Assembly (NCBI GenBank): GCA_029855985.1
Contig: JAGSHR010000265.1
Coordinates: 1 to 14,944, forward strand
DNA from: Candidatus Njordarchaeota archaeon
Lineage (GTDB): Archaea > Thermoproteota > JANJXX01 > Panguiarchaeales > Panguiarchaeaceae
Reading direction: 5' to 3'
DNA length: 14,944 nucleotides
The position numbers were made by a program, and so were the translations under genes. This document shows, piece after piece, positions 14,783 to 14,944 of the stretch (positions within the stretch are counted from its first letter, which is position 1; each line of letters starts with the position of its first letter). The notes under the pieces are model-generated. The model ran no database searches. It was not told the origin of the DNA and worked only from the letters and a program-made list of their open reading frames with translations.

Positions 14783-14944
14783 TTATAGAATTGCTGCTAT
14801 CACTGCTTTACCTGAGTGCAATCTGTTTTCTGCCTGGTCCCATACTACACTGTTTTTGCTCTCGAATACTTCGTCTGTCACCTCGTCGTGTCTTGGGAGG
14901 CAATGCATGAAGAGGTAGTCTGGGGCTGCGTGTGATACTAGATC
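14783..14944 (-). CDS. argF: Ornithine carbamoyltransferase, C-terminal part (cut by window edge)
   Basis: The last 53 codons of a minus-strand gene are present; the rest lies beyond the window. The fragment holds the ornithine-binding HCLPRH signature, followed by [10 protein letters not shown], then [16 protein letters not shown], which is the typical C-terminal end of anabolic ornithine carbamoyltransferase (arginine synthesis: carbamoyl phosphate plus ornithine to citrulline). HCLPR rather than HPLPR separates it from aspartate carbamoyltransferase. It ends with TAA at 14785-14783 and converges with the TPR gene. Confidence 0.93.
   Translation of the reverse strand, partial: DLVSHAAPDYLFMHCLPRHDEVTDEVFESKNSVVWDQAENRLHSGKAVIAAIL

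Noticed and set aside
1..14944. CRISPR array, insertion sequence, integrase or defence island
   Set aside because: No regularly spaced repeats, no transposase or integrase coding sequence, and no recognised defence proteins on either strand.

Overview
The window is from an archaeon. It carries an AglB/STT3 oligosaccharyltransferase, a PINA-type PIN-ATPase, the exosome cap subunit Csl4, a presenilin/SPP-type intramembrane protease and an archaeal-type aspartyl-tRNA synthetase. Translation signals agree: Shine-Dalgarno (SD) cores of the type GGTGAT(C), complementary to the archaeal 16S rRNA 3' end, frequent TTG starts, T-run ends of transcription units and AT-rich TATA-like boxes. DNA is AT-rich. 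The Lys/Glu/Ile-rich, Cys-poor proteins, and a GC-rich island standing out of an AT-rich intergenic region, suggest a thermophile. I cannot place it below Archaea; a TACK or Asgard lineage is only a guess.

Layout. 87-930 (+): two small uncharacterised proteins in tandem. 901-3126 (-): aglB, whose 3' end overlaps the preceding gene by 30 bp. 3127-3484: the only gene-free stretch over 300 bp; it holds a GC-rich, foldable island (about 3300-3380) that may be a small RNA. 3485-6007 (+): a tight operon of PIN-ATPase (PINA-like), csl4 and an 83-aa four-cysteine protein. 6058-7047/7053 (-): presenilin/SPP homologue, divergent from a Xaa-Pro peptidase (7065-8213, +) with starts only 11-17 bp apart. 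8298-9382 (+): an RHH-plus-winged-helix-like regulator in an operon with a sequon-rich membrane-anchored protein. 9591-11489 (+): a 632-aa protein of tandem Ig-like/DUF11-like domains without signal peptide. 11568-12077 (-): a four-helix membrane protein. 12127-13443 (-): aspS. 13627-14751 (+): a TPR protein. 14783-14944 (-): the C-terminal end of ornithine carbamoyltransferase, cut by the window edge.

How the genes fit together. Several genes concern the cell surface and membrane: AglB glycosylates exported proteins, the 211-aa anchored protein next to the RHH regulator has eight N-glycosylation sequons and is a plausible substrate, and the presenilin-like protease and prolidase could act in membrane-protein and peptide turnover. 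The PINA-csl4 operon joins a recombination-type ATPase/nuclease to the RNA exosome. The rest is housekeeping. I found no CRISPR array, insertion sequence, toxin-antitoxin pair, defence island, tRNA or rRNA. The least explained parts are the structured island at 3300-3380, the signal-less Ig-like protein, the Cys4 protein behind csl4 and the RHH/anchored-protein pair. Start codons of four genes were moved downstream, because the GTG three codons upstream lies inside the SD sequence.
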